Positions 33,270 through 41,728 of a stretch of 64,000 nucleotides of DNA are shown in pieces. The translations under genes were made by a program, and so were the position numbers. The notes below the pieces were generated by a model. The model saw only the letters and a program-made list of their open reading frames with translations. It ran no database searches and was not told the origin of the DNA. Each line of letters starts with the position of its first letter. Within the stretch, counting starts at the first letter, position 1. This stretch comes from Pedobacter frigidisoli (GTDB lineage: Bacteria > Bacteroidota > Bacteroidia > Sphingobacteriales > Sphingobacteriaceae), in contig NZ_SJSN01000014.1 in the NCBI RefSeq assembly GCF_004331675.1, positions 62,001 through 126,000 of the forward strand. Direction: 5' to 3'.

Positions 33270-33462
33270 TTTTGGAAAGCAATACCTGTGATTTTTATGA
33301 TTGTTTGTTCCCGCCATTCGCTACAATCTTTTTATTGGCTTCTGTCATACTGAGGCACGAAGCATCTGTTTCATCGGTTGCAGATGCTTCGTTCCTCAGC
33401 ATGACAGTTTATTCAGGGTCGCTGAAAATAAAAAGTATTTTCGCTGCTGTCGGGTTTAGAAA
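33270..33462. repeat. Composite repeat, second copy: family A nested in family E
   Basis: Outer TTTTGGAAAGCAA … CCCGCCATTCGC … CTGTCGGGTTTAGAAAC encloses the 66-base palindrome 33342-33407, which differs from the copy at 27231-27296 at three positions. The flanking junctions match the first copy as well. Confidence 0.8.
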
Positions 33463-33534
33463 CCACAGAACTGCGAGAAACGCAGATTGCAAATTGCAGG
33501 TTTGGCTAAAGCCTTGCTCGTTTTATTTTATTTT

Positions 33535-33554
33535 CCGTCAGTTAAAACTGACGG
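33535..33554. repeat. Small palindrome CCGTCAGTT-AA-AACTGACGG
   Basis: Two 9-base arms, nearly identical in logic to the hairpin CGTCTGC-TTTA-GCAGACG at 23559-23577. With the composite repeat it accounts for most of the 468-base gap after the YceI gene. No gene is present. Confidence 0.65.
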
Positions 33555-33664
33555 CAATGAAATTTATCGCCAATCGGTTTTGCCAGCTTTAGTCTGTTTG
33601 CTTTAGCCTTTGAGCTTTAGTCTTTCACCCTAAACCTTTCGCCTTTCTACCCTCTGCCTCAAAA

Positions 33665-34429
33665 TTATCTTATCCTAAATCCGCCCTCAACCACATCAAC
33701 AAAGCCCGTTGCGGCACTTTTTCCATGGTAGAATAAACATTCCCAGTTTTCTTCTGCAGCACGTTTACCAAATTCCTTGCGTAATTCCATCGCCTTGCGA
33801 CCATCGAAATCATATTTGGCAATAAAGTTTTTAATCAGTTCTTCAGGCTCAGGCAAAACATCGCCACCGAAAAATACTTTTTGATTTCCCTCCGTTAAAA
33901 GAAAAACCTGGTGATTTGGGCAATGTGCGCCCGTAAACTCGAAAGCTATCGTTTCATCTAAATTGGCATCGCCCTCCACAAATTTTAATTGTGCATTACG
34001 TTGCAGGTATTCAAAAATATCAGTGTGGTAAGATGAAGAAGTGCTGCTAAAAGCCGTTTCCCATTCGCCACGATTAATTACATATTCTGCATCAGGGAAA
34101 CTGAGTTCAGTTTTATCGCCAAGTTTATGAATCATGCCTCCAGAATGGTCGTAATGTAAATGCGACATTAAAACCTTGGTAACATCAGTCGGGTCGAAAC
34201 CTGCATTGCGAATATTTTTATGCAAAATTAATTCGCCATGGTCATCGCTGAAACCGAGCCCTGTATCGAATAAAATTAAGTCGTTTCTCAGCTCAACTAA
34301 AAAAGGTTGAACGTTAATGAATAACGAGCCTGGTCTGTCTTTAAAACTATGAATGGTAGAATCGAAAGGAACAAACTTCTTTGATGCATCAACAGAAAAG
34401 GTGCCCTCGAATAAGGTATGAACTTGCAA
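33665..34429 (-). CDS. MBL-fold metallo-hydrolase (lactonase-like)
   Basis: The 254-residue protein has the di-metal motif HLHYDHSGG with His90, His92, Asp94 and His95, a later His in GAHCPNHQVFL and Asp in GGDVLPEP. The layout with the full HxHxDH site resembles AttM/AiiA-type lactonases and related hydrolases. The real substrate is not decidable by sequence. It has no signal peptide. It is divergent from recJ, with starts only 52 bases apart, so the two promoters overlap or share control. Confidence 0.88.
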   Translation of the reverse strand: MQVHTLFEGTFSVDASKKFVPFDSTIHSFKDRPGSLFINVQPFLVELRNDLILFDTGLGFSDDHGELILHKNIRNAGFDPTDVTKVLMSHLHYDHSGGMIHKLGDKTELSFPDAEYVINRGEWETAFSSTSSSYHTDIFEYLQRNAQLKFVEGDANLDETIAFEFTGAHCPNHQVFLLTEGNQKVFFGGDVLPEPEELIKNFIAKYDFDGRKAMELRKEFGKRAAEENWECLFYHGKSAATGFVDVVEGGFRIR

Positions 34430-34481
34430 AATGTAGAGATTTAAATTAAAAAAGTATATTTACTGTTCGGAAACAAATATA

Positions 34482-36182
34482 ATGGAAAAAAGATGGGTGC
34501 TGACATCAAATTGCAATGATGACACGGTAAAGAAAATAGCGGAACAACTTAATATAGATCTCTCACTTGCTAAAATATTAGTACAAAGAAACATTTGCGA
34601 TTTCGATCAGGCTAAGTATTTTTTTAGGCCAGATTTAGATCATCTTCACGATCCTTTCTTAATGAAAGACATGGATAAGGCCATCGAGAGAATCGAAAAA
34701 GCTTTAACAACACACGAAAAAATTCTTATTTATGGTGATTATGATGTTGATGGAACAACCTCAGTTGCATTGGCTTACAGTTTCTTTTCTCAACTCACAA
34801 AAAATATTGAATACTACATTCCAGATCGTTATTTAGAGGGTTATGGAATTTCTACAGCAGGCATCGATTATGCCAATGAAAATGGTTTTTCCTTGATTAT
34901 TGCTTTAGACTGTGGTATTAAATCGATCGATAAAATTGATTATGCTAATACTTTTGGAATCGATTTCATTATTTGTGATCACCATTTGCCAGGCGACGAA
35001 TTGCCAAAAGCCATTGCTGTTTTAGATCCAAAACGTACTGATTGCGAATATCCTTTTAAGGAATTAGCTGGTTGTGGAATTGGTTTTAAGCTGGCACAGG
35101 CTTATGCGCAAAAGCACAATCTTCCAAAAGAAACATACCTGCAATACCTCGATTTGGTAATGGTAAGTATCGCTGCCGATATCGTTCCTGTAGTCGGCGA
35201 AAATAGAATTTTGGCTTATTATGGACTCAAAAAGCTGAACACCAATCCATGTGAAGGTTTACGGGCTTTGATGGAGGTTTCGGGCAAAACGGAGAATTAC
35301 ACCATTACTGATGTGGTTTTTACTTTAGGTCCACGGATAAACGCTGCGGGCAGAATCGACCACGCCAAACATGCAGTTGCGATGTTGCTTTGCCAGGTTG
35401 ATGGAAATGCTTTGGAACAAAGTGTAGAAATCAATCTAAAGAACACCGAGCGTAAAACGTACGATCAGGACATTACACGAGAGGCGCTAGCTTTAATTGG
35501 CGACAGTGAAATTCTAATCAATAAAAAAACCACCGTTGTTTTTAATGAAAATTGGCATAAGGGAGTAATCGGAATCGTGGCTTCGCGTTTAACGGAAAAA
35601 TATTATCGCCCAACCATCGTGTTAACAAAATCTAATGGTCATGTTGCAGGTTCTTGCCGATCGGTTGTGGGCTTTGATTTATATGAAGCATTAAGTGGTT
35701 GTGCCCATCTTTTGGATCAATATGGCGGGCATAAATTTGCTGCAGGTTTAACCATGCAACAGGATAATGTGGTTGCTTTTGCAGATAAGTTTGAGGAAAT
35801 TGTTTCAGCTTCTATTACCGAAGAGCTCTTAACGCCCATGATTAAAATTGATGCTGAGATTGAATTGGCGCAAATTGATGGTAAGTTTTATCGTGTGTTA
35901 TCGCAAATGGGGCCTTTCGGACCAGAGAATATGGCGCCAATTTTTGTTACGCATAATGTTTACCTGGCTCAGCACGCAATGGCAGTAGGTGCTAATCACT
36001 TAAAAATTAATATAAAGCAACAAAATTCGCCTATTTTTGAAGGTATCGCTTTTGGTTTGGCAGAATTTCAAAATCTTTTACAACCAAAAGTGCCATTTTC
36101 TGTTTGTTATACGTTAGAGGAAAATGTGTGGAGAGATAAGAAGCGTTTGCAACTTAATGTTAAAGGAATAAAAGTTAATTAA
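34482..36182 (+). CDS. recJ: Single-stranded-DNA-specific exonuclease RecJ
   Basis: RecJ is a 5'-3' exonuclease on single-stranded DNA used in RecF recombination, mismatch repair and base excision repair. The 566 residues have the DHH-family motifs: DYDVDG (86-91), DCGIKS near 143, DHH (166-168), a GCGIGFKLA block, and in the DHHA1 part GHKFAAG, plus a C-terminal OB-like domain (…FEGIAFG). The order and length fit RecJ. The stop is 59 bases before lptB, a gap almost filled by a perfect palindrome. Confidence 0.95.
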   Translation: MEKRWVLTSNCNDDTVKKIAEQLNIDLSLAKILVQRNICDFDQAKYFFRPDLDHLHDPFLMKDMDKAIERIEKALTTHEKILIYGDYDVDGTTSVALAYSFFSQLTKNIEYYIPDRYLEGYGISTAGIDYANENGFSLIIALDCGIKSIDKIDYANTFGIDFIICDHHLPGDELPKAIAVLDPKRTDCEYPFKELAGCGIGFKLAQAYAQKHNLPKETYLQYLDLVMVSIAADIVPVVGENRILAYYGLKKLNTNPCEGLRALMEVSGKTENYTITDVVFTLGPRINAAGRIDHAKHAVAMLLCQVDGNALEQSVEINLKNTERKTYDQDITREALALIGDSEILINKKTTVVFNENWHKGVIGIVASRLTEKYYRPTIVLTKSNGHVAGSCRSVVGFDLYEALSGCAHLLDQYGGHKFAAGLTMQQDNVVAFADKFEEIVSASITEELLTPMIKIDAEIELAQIDGKFYRVLSQMGPFGPENMAPIFVTHNVYLAQHAMAVGANHLKINIKQQNSPIFEGIAFGLAEFQNLLQPKVPFSVCYTLEENVWRDKKRLQLNVKGIKVN

Positions 36183-36195
36183 TTTAAACTTCGAA

Positions 36196-36230
36196 TAAAC
36201 CTCGCAGGTTTTTAAAACCTGCGAGGTTTA
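36196..36230. repeat. 35-base perfect palindrome between recJ and lptB
   Basis: TAAACCTCGCAGGTTTT and its exact reverse complement AAAACCTGCGAGGTTTA are separated by one T. It resembles a dispersed Bacteroidota repeat unit and may terminate recJ transcripts or be a mobile palindrome. lptB starts 12 bases after it. Confidence 0.85.
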
Positions 36231-36241
36231 GAATAAAATAT

Positions 36242-36982
36242 ATGATATTAAGAGCCGAAAATCTGGTTAAAAAATATAAGCAGCGTACCGTTGTAAATGA
36301 TGTTTCTTTCAGCGTAAGCCAAGGCGAAATTGTTGGTTTGCTTGGACCGAATGGTGCTGGAAAAACCACTTCGTTTTACATGATTGTAGGTTTAATAAAA
36401 CCAAACGAAGGGCGTATTTTTTTGGAAGATGAAGACATTACCGAAGATGCAATGTACCGTAGGGCACAAAAAGGCATTGGTTATTTGGCACAAGAAGCAT
36501 CTGTTTTTAGAAAGCTGACCGTGGAAGATAATATCCTTGCGATCTTAGAAATGAGCAGCATGACAAAGGAGGAACAGAAAGATAAGTTGGAGGAATTAAT
36601 TAACGAGTTTAGTTTGCACAAGGTTCGCAAAAATCGTGGTGATTTATTATCTGGAGGAGAGCGCCGTAGAACAGAGATTGCTCGTGCATTAGCGGCAAAT
36701 CCTAACTTTATTCTATTGGATGAGCCTTTTGCTGGAGTAGATCCAATAGCGGTTGAGGAAATTCAAAGTATTGTTGCAAAATTAAAACACAAAAATATAG
36801 GTATTTTAATTACTGATCACAACGTTCAGGAAACACTTTCCATTACGGATAGAGCTTATTTACTATTCGAAGGAAAGATTCTTGAGCAAGGTGTTCCAGA
36901 GGTTTTGGCTGAAAATGAGATGGTAAGAAAAGTTTATTTAGGAGCTAACTTCGTGTTGAAGCGTAAGAAATTTGACGTTTAA
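36242..36982 (+). CDS. lptB: LPS export ABC transporter ATP-binding protein
   Basis: LptB powers extraction of lipopolysaccharide from the inner membrane with LptF/LptG. The 246-residue ATPase has Walker A GPNGAGKTT (35-43), the Q-loop AQEAS, signature LSGGERRR (136-143), Walker B FILLDEP (156-162), and the C-terminal VYLGANF typical of LptB. The partners lptF, lptG, lptC and lptA are not in the window. The next gene starts 9 bases later, so they are cotranscribed. Confidence 0.95.
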   Translation: MILRAENLVKKYKQRTVVNDVSFSVSQGEIVGLLGPNGAGKTTSFYMIVGLIKPNEGRIFLEDEDITEDAMYRRAQKGIGYLAQEASVFRKLTVEDNILAILEMSSMTKEEQKDKLEELINEFSLHKVRKNRGDLLSGGERRRTEIARALAANPNFILLDEPFAGVDPIAVEEIQSIVAKLKHKNIGILITDHNVQETLSITDRAYLLFEGKILEQGVPEVLAENEMVRKVYLGANFVLKRKKFDV

Positions 36983-36991
36983 TAAAGGCAA

Positions 36992-38515
36992 ATGGCATTT
37001 GTAAATTCAATTTTTACTTGGTTAATGAAAAAGCGGATTCATCAGATCGAGCTTTTTATGAAATATCCTCAAGATGTTCAACAGGAGTGGTTTCATACCT
37101 TAATAGATAGTGCAGAAAATACCGAGTGGGGAAAACTGTACGATTATAAATCAATTTTAACGCCACAACAATATCAGGAACGTGTTCCAATTCAAAATTA
37201 CGACACGCTAAAACCTTACATAGAGCGTATGCTTGCTGGTGAGCAAAATATTCTCTGGCCATCAGATATTAAATGGTTCGCAAAATCATCTGGCACTACC
37301 AGCGATAGAAGTAAATTCATTCCCGTATCTCAAGAATCCTTGGAGGAATGCCATTTTAAAGGTGGTAAGGATATGCTTTCCATCTATTGCAATAATCGGC
37401 CAGATAACCAGATGTTTACGGGCAAAGCGTTGGTTTTAGGTGGAAGTCACCAAGTAAACCAACTAAACGAAGATTGTTTTTATGGGGATTTATCAGCGGT
37501 GCTGATTAAAAACTTACCGATTTGGGCTGAGTTTTATCGCACCCCAGATATGTCTATCGCCCTAATGGATAATTACGAAATTAAGATGGATAGAATGGCA
37601 GAAGCGACTATTCACGAAAACGTAACCAGCATCTCTGGCGTTCCAACGTGGACAATCGTTTTGGCTAAAAAGGTTCTCGAACTCACTGGAAAGAAGAATT
37701 TACTAGAAGTTTGGCCAAACTTGGAATTGTACATTCATGGGGCAGTAAATTTTGCGCCTTATCGTGAGCAGTTCAAACAGCTCATCCCATCAGATGATAT
37801 GTATTATCTGGAAACCTATAATGCATCTGAGGGTTTCTTCGGAATTCAAGATCAAGATAATTCTGAAGAGATGTTGTTGATGCTGGACTACGGTATTTTC
37901 TATGAATTTATCCCGATGGAAAATATTGGACAGGAAAATCCAAGGGCCTTACTTTTGGGCGAGGTTGAATTGAACAAAAACTATGCAATTGTAATTTCAA
38001 CTAATGGTGGTTTGTGGCGATATATGATTGGCGATACCATTCAATTTACGTCACTTTCTCCATACAGAATTAAGATTACTGGTCGTACAAAACACTTCAT
38101 TAATGCCTTTGGCGAAGAGGTAATTATTGATAATGCAGAGCAAGCCTTAATGAAAGCCTGCGAGGTTACTGGAGCAGAAATTAAGGATTACACCGCTGGA
38201 CCGATATATTTTAAAGATGAAAAAGCAGGTGGCCATGAATGGATTATCGAATTCGATAAACAACCGAATGACTTCGAGAAATTTATTGATGTAATGGATC
38301 AAACTCTGCGTGAGGTTAATTCAGATTATGATGCCAAACGGTTTAAGGATATGGCTTTGTGTAGGCCGTTAGTACATAATGCGCCAGCAAATACATTTTA
38401 CAATTGGTTAAAAGCCAAGGATAAATTAGGTGGACAGCACAAAGTTCCACGATTGGCTAATGAGCGCAAATACGTTGATGATATTTTGGAAATGCTGAAA
38501 TCTGCTGCGGCTTAA
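36992..38515 (+). CDS. GH3 auxin-responsive-promoter family protein (acyl-acid-amido synthetase-like)
   Basis: The 507-residue protein belongs to the GH3 branch of the ANL adenylating superfamily, which in plants joins auxin or jasmonate to amino acids. It has the ATP-binding block FAKSSGTTSDRSKFIPVS, YNASEGFFGIQD (adenine loop) and a flexible-hinge region with ITGRTKHFINAFGEEV. Bacterial GH3 proteins are uncharacterised; it should activate a carboxylate and pass it to an amine. It is coupled to lptB (9-base gap), so a link with envelope lipids is an attractive inference. Confidence 0.85.
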   Translation: MAFVNSIFTWLMKKRIHQIELFMKYPQDVQQEWFHTLIDSAENTEWGKLYDYKSILTPQQYQERVPIQNYDTLKPYIERMLAGEQNILWPSDIKWFAKSSGTTSDRSKFIPVSQESLEECHFKGGKDMLSIYCNNRPDNQMFTGKALVLGGSHQVNQLNEDCFYGDLSAVLIKNLPIWAEFYRTPDMSIALMDNYEIKMDRMAEATIHENVTSISGVPTWTIVLAKKVLELTGKKNLLEVWPNLELYIHGAVNFAPYREQFKQLIPSDDMYYLETYNASEGFFGIQDQDNSEEMLLMLDYGIFYEFIPMENIGQENPRALLLGEVELNKNYAIVISTNGGLWRYMIGDTIQFTSLSPYRIKITGRTKHFINAFGEEVIIDNAEQALMKACEVTGAEIKDYTAGPIYFKDEKAGGHEWIIEFDKQPNDFEKFIDVMDQTLREVNSDYDAKRFKDMALCRPLVHNAPANTFYNWLKAKDKLGGQHKVPRLANERKYVDDILEMLKSAAA

Positions 38516-38545
38516 TTATGATATAGTTTAACCAAATTAATACCC

Positions 38546-38950
38546 ATGAGAGGAATATTTTTTTTATATATCTTCGGATTCTTGAATTTTGTTGGAGTAG
38601 CCCAGATTAAAGAGAGTAATAAAGCTAAAATCGCATATAAAATTGTAGAAACTTCTCTGCGATGTAAGTCACTTACCAAAGGGCTTTTTGAACGAATTAT
38701 TAAAAATGGCGGAACTTCATACGGTGTAATGCTGGAAACCAGCCCAAACCCTAAAACCTATCCTTCGCAAGGATATTCAGCAACCTATAACTTTAATCTG
38801 CACGAAAGTTATTCAGACAGGATGCCAATAATTGCAAGGTTCGTTTTTGATCCTAAGAAAAAACAGCTTTATGAGGAAGATACAGCTAATGATAAATTGA
38901 TTCCGATTTCCTTTAATAAAAACTTGCTAGTTTCATTCGACAAAAAATGA
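38546..38950 (+). CDS. Hypothetical secreted protein
   Basis: 134 residues with a signal peptide (about 1-20, ending GVAQI). The mature part is polar, with one Cys (residue 34) and a C-terminal FDKK. No family recognised. It follows the GH3 gene by 30 bases, so it may be the last gene of the recJ-lptB-GH3 run. Confidence 0.65.
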   Translation: MRGIFFLYIFGFLNFVGVAQIKESNKAKIAYKIVETSLRCKSLTKGLFERIIKNGGTSYGVMLETSPNPKTYPSQGYSATYNFNLHESYSDRMPIIARFVFDPKKKQLYEEDTANDKLIPISFNKNLLVSFDKK

Positions 38951-38989
38951 GTTGCATTTTTAAAAACATAATAGATAGCCGCTGCTTTC

Positions 38990-39005
38990 ATACGAATATT
39001 CGTAT
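38990..39005. promoter_or_regulatory. Perfect 16-base palindrome (possible operator)
   Basis: ATACGAATATTCGTAT reads identically on both strands and lies 42 bases before the YkvA start, in an AT-rich gap of 96 bases. Size and symmetry fit a dimeric regulator binding site, though no regulator gene is adjacent. Confidence 0.4.
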
Positions 39006-39046
39006 AAAGCTCAACCTTTTGGCCGTTAATTTGTAATGTTATAATC

Positions 39047-39481
39047 ATGAAATTGAACAGACAAAAGATATTAGATTTCTTTAAGAAATCTGAAAATAGG
39101 GCAACGGTAATTTTAAAGGATAAGTCGAAAGCCAACGATACCATAAAAGATGCGCTAGGTAAGGCTGTCACAAATAAGGGTGATTTAGAGGGAGTATGGT
39201 CAAAAATGGTATTATTGTTTGCCGTTTCTAAAGATTACGTGAACGGCGATTACACTGAGATTCCCAAAAAATCGATAATAGCGATTTTAGGAGGTTTGGT
39301 TTATTTTCTTTCGCCAATTGACATTGTTCCAGATTTTGTGCCTGTTTTAGGTTTTATAGATGATATTTTTGTGTTGAACCTTGTTTACAGACAAGTGCTT
39401 AAGGATTTGGAAAAGTATAAAGACTGGAAAGATGCTCAAATTAAAATCATTGGTGATGTAGATGGATCGTCAGCTTCATAA
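39047..39481 (+). CDS. YkvA family (DUF1232) protein
   Basis: 144 residues. The C-terminal half has the DUF1232 core: IPKKSIIAILGGLVYFLSPIDIVPDFVPVLGFIDDIFVL (shown here as a single hydrophobic block at about 85-122), with the signature SPIDIVPDF. The N-terminal half is charged and probably helical. Function of the family is unknown; it is membrane associated. The stop overlaps the next gene's start by 20 bases, so translation is coupled. Confidence 0.8.
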   Translation: MKLNRQKILDFFKKSENRATVILKDKSKANDTIKDALGKAVTNKGDLEGVWSKMVLLFAVSKDYVNGDYTEIPKKSIIAILGGLVYFLSPIDIVPDFVPVLGFIDDIFVLNLVYRQVLKDLEKYKDWKDAQIKIIGDVDGSSAS

Positions 39482-39785
39482 CTTCCTCGATTGGCTTGGC
39501 CATCATCTTTTTGCCTGTCCGTTTAAGACTCACTTTGGCTTTGACTGCCCTGGTTGTGGATTTCAGCGATCGGTTTTATCATTACTTAAGGGAGATTTAT
39601 TAGAATCGTTTAAGCTCTATCCAGCCACAATTCCATTGTTGTTTATTTTTATCTATACCATCGTTCATCTTCGAATGGATTTAAAAATTGGAGCACAAGT
39701 AATAAAAATTGCTTTCGCCGGGGTTGCAGTAATTATCTTAATCAATTACATTTACAAAATATACAACCATCAACTTATCAGCTAA
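39462..39785 (+). CDS. DUF2752 small membrane protein
   Basis: 107 residues, with the family motif DCPGCGFQRSVLSLL at 27-41 and two hydrophobic segments (about 50-70 and 80-100). The CPGCG motif is the hallmark of DUF2752; role unknown. It overlaps the YkvA gene by 20 bases and is followed 5 bases later by the CCC-motif gene, forming a three-gene cluster of small membrane proteins. Confidence 0.83.
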   Translation: MDRQLHNFLDWLGHHLFACPFKTHFGFDCPGCGFQRSVLSLLKGDLLESFKLYPATIPLLFIFIYTIVHLRMDLKIGAQVIKIAFAGVAVIILINYIYKIYNHQLIS

Positions 39786-39790
39786 TCAAC

Positions 39791-40264
39791 ATGTCAGAAG
39801 AACAGGAAAACCCTCAAGAAAATCGCCCTATTGATTTAAATAAAAATGAAACGCCACCATTTGGCCCATTAAATTCTGGTCCGAGTGTGCCGCCACCTTT
39901 CCAGCAACCTCCACCGTTTGGGCAATTTCCCGGTGGAATGGGCATGGGACAACAGAACTTGCCAAATGCTACAGCAGCCTTGGTATTGGGAATAATCGCT
40001 ATCCCAGCTTGTTGTTTTTATGGTGTTTTCGGTTTAATATTTGGTGTTATTGCATGGATTTTAGGTGCAGGTGATGTTAAGAAATATAATCTAAATCCTA
40101 GTCTATATACAGAGTCTTCCTACAAAAATGCAAAAGCTGGAAAAATCTGTGGAATGATTGCTACAATACTAAGCGTACTTTTTATCGTGTTTGTTGTGTT
40201 GATAATAGCAGGAGCGATTACCAATCCAGAAGCTTATGACAAGTTTTTTAAAGGATTTAACTAA
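39791..40264 (+). CDS. CCC-motif membrane protein (DUF4190-like)
   Basis: 157 residues. The first 50 are rich in Pro and Gly (PPPFQQPPPFGQFPGG), then two hydrophobic segments (about 58-90 and 118-148) with an ACCFYG stretch in the first. A DUF4190-type small membrane protein; function unknown. Terminated by the hairpin at 40291-40320. Confidence 0.78.
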   Translation: MSEEQENPQENRPIDLNKNETPPFGPLNSGPSVPPPFQQPPPFGQFPGGMGMGQQNLPNATAALVLGIIAIPACCFYGVFGLIFGVIAWILGAGDVKKYNLNPSLYTESSYKNAKAGKICGMIATILSVLFIVFVVLIIAGAITNPEAYDKFFKGFN

Positions 40265-40290
40265 GTGCTAATTTTACCTTAAAAATATAA

Positions 40291-40320
40291 ATCGGATGGT
40301 GCATGCCATCCGATTTTCTT
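40291..40320 (+). terminator. Terminator between the CCC-motif gene and the bacilliredoxin gene
   Basis: ATCGGATGG, loop TGCATG, CCATCCGAT, then TTTCTT: a 9-pair perfect stem with a T-rich tail. Confidence 0.85.
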
Positions 40321-40327
40321 ATTTTTG
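40320..40327 (+). promoter_or_regulatory. -7 box (TATTTTTG) of the bacilliredoxin gene
   Basis: TATTTTTG fits TAnnTTTG, directly after the terminator T run, and is 33 bases before the ATG at 40361. Confidence 0.5.
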
Positions 40328-40360
40328 TACATTCAAATTGTAAATAAAAAACTCAAGATA

Positions 40361-40771
40361 ATGTATCCAGAATATTTAGTAGAACCAATGCGTAAGGAAT
40401 TAACTAACGTAGGTTTTGAAGAATTAAAAAACGCACAAGAGGTTGATCAAGCCATTAAAGGCGAAGGAACTGTATTGGTTGTGGTAAATTCAGTATGTGG
40501 TTGTGCGGCAGCAAATGCTCGTCCGGCGGCTAGAGCAGCAGCAGCGCATGAAAAACATCCAGATAAATTAGTTACTGTATTTGCAGGAATGGAAAAAGAA
40601 GCGGTAGATCAAGCTAGAAATTACATGATGCCTTTTCCTCCATCTTCTCCAGCAATGGCTTTGTTTAAGGATGGTAAATTGGTTCACATGATTGAGCGCC
40701 ATCAAATTGAAGGCAGACCAGCACAAATGATCGCTGATAACTTAATTGGTGCTTTCGAACAATACTGTTAA
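40361..40771 (+). CDS. BrxA/BrxB family bacilliredoxin
   Basis: Bacilliredoxins remove bacillithiol from mixed disulfides on proteins. The 136-residue protein has the family start MYPEYLVEPMRKELT and the CGC motif at 46-48 (VCGCAAANARPAAR). The ORF could be extended to 40325, but that start is not ATG and the conserved region begins here. Together with the YpdA-like reductase at 6176 this implies that the organism uses bacillithiol. It is monocistronic. Confidence 0.93.
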   Translation: MYPEYLVEPMRKELTNVGFEELKNAQEVDQAIKGEGTVLVVVNSVCGCAAANARPAARAAAAHEKHPDKLVTVFAGMEKEAVDQARNYMMPFPPSSPAMALFKDGKLVHMIERHQIEGRPAQMIADNLIGAFEQYC

Positions 40772-40776
40772 GAAAA

Positions 40777-40852
40777 GGATTACACAGATTATTATGATTA
40801 CACTGATTTGAGCTTCTTGAATCTGTGTAATCTTTTTATCTGTGTAATCATC
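40777..40852. repeat. Family C repeat (GATTACACAGATT)
   Basis: GGATTACACAGATTATTATG and GATTACACTGATTTG are tandem-like; TCTGTGTAATC and TCTGTGTAATCATC on the right are inverse copies. The two arms could form a long hairpin between converging genes, so it may act as a bidirectional terminator. Confidence 0.75.
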
Positions 40853-40854
40853 TT

Positions 40855-41655
40855 CTAAAAATCCTTATTAAGCAACTTCTCAAGCTCCCCAAAAGAAACA
40901 TTCATTCTTACCCTGCCTTGTTTGGCATAAGAAATCTCCCCAGTTTCTTCTGATATAATTACAGCTACTGCATCGGTAGTTTCAGAAACCCCAATTCCAG
41001 CCCTGTGCCTTAATCCAAACTGCGATGGTAATTGATCGTTATCTGTTAAGGGTAAGATACAGCTCGCACTTTTAATCTTATTTTCAGAGATTACAACAGC
41101 CCCATCATGTAAGGGGCTGTTTTTTTGGAAAATACTTTCCAATAAGCGTTTAGATATTTTTGCCTCCACAACCTCGCAACTATTGGCGAAAAATTGCTCG
41201 TCGTAAAATTTAACGAAAACAATTAGTGCACCTGTACGTGTTTTTTTCATTGTTTTACAAGCATCAATTATCGGTTTTATGCGTGTAAGGTTATTCCTTT
41301 CGATTTCTTTTCTTCCAAATAAATATCCCCACCAAGCTTTATTCTTTTGCAAGAACGCGTTCTTTCCAATAAGAAGCAAGAATCGGCGAATCTCAGGATG
41401 GAAAATAACAATCAATGCAATAATGCCCACACTCATAAATTTCTCAATAATCATAGTGAGTAATTTCATGTGTAAGGCATCAACAATATGATAGAATATC
41501 GCAATAATGAGCATCCCAACGAGGAGATTTACAGCTAAAGTATTGCGTATAAGCGTATAAACGTAGTAAATTAAAAGTGCCACGAGCACAATATCCACAG
41601 CACTTGTAACATCAAATTTTAAGAAATCGAAATCTAAACCTTTCATTAGCGACAA
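40855..41655 (-). CDS. cdaA: Diadenylate cyclase CdaA (c-di-AMP synthase)
   Basis: The 266-residue protein has three N-terminal transmembrane helices (about 20-38, 42-60, 73-88) and a DisA_N catalytic domain. The active-site motifs DGA (184-186) and RHR (216-218) are both intact. It makes c-di-AMP from two ATP and signals in potassium, osmotic and wall control. It lies 73 bases downstream of folP in the same direction, not with cdaR/glmM as in Firmicutes. Confidence 0.95.
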   Translation of the reverse strand: MSLMKGLDFDFLKFDVTSAVDIVLVALLIYYVYTLIRNTLAVNLLVGMLIIAIFYHIVDALHMKLLTMIIEKFMSVGIIALIVIFHPEIRRFLLLIGKNAFLQKNKAWWGYLFGRKEIERNNLTRIKPIIDACKTMKKTRTGALIVFVKFYDEQFFANSCEVVEAKISKRLLESIFQKNSPLHDGAVVISENKIKSASCILPLTDNDQLPSQFGLRHRAGIGVSETTDAVAVIISEETGEISYAKQGRVRMNVSFGELEKLLNKDF

Positions 41656-41728
41656 GATAGCAAAACAGTTTTCAGTTTACAATTTTCAGATCATATTTGG
41701 TTATCAAATAATAATTAACCAATGGTTT

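Noticed and set aside
33272..33592. Open frame of 106 codons on the plus strand
   Set aside because: It starts inside the composite repeat, crosses the 33535-33554 palindrome and has no homology-like features; it is repeat DNA read by chance.
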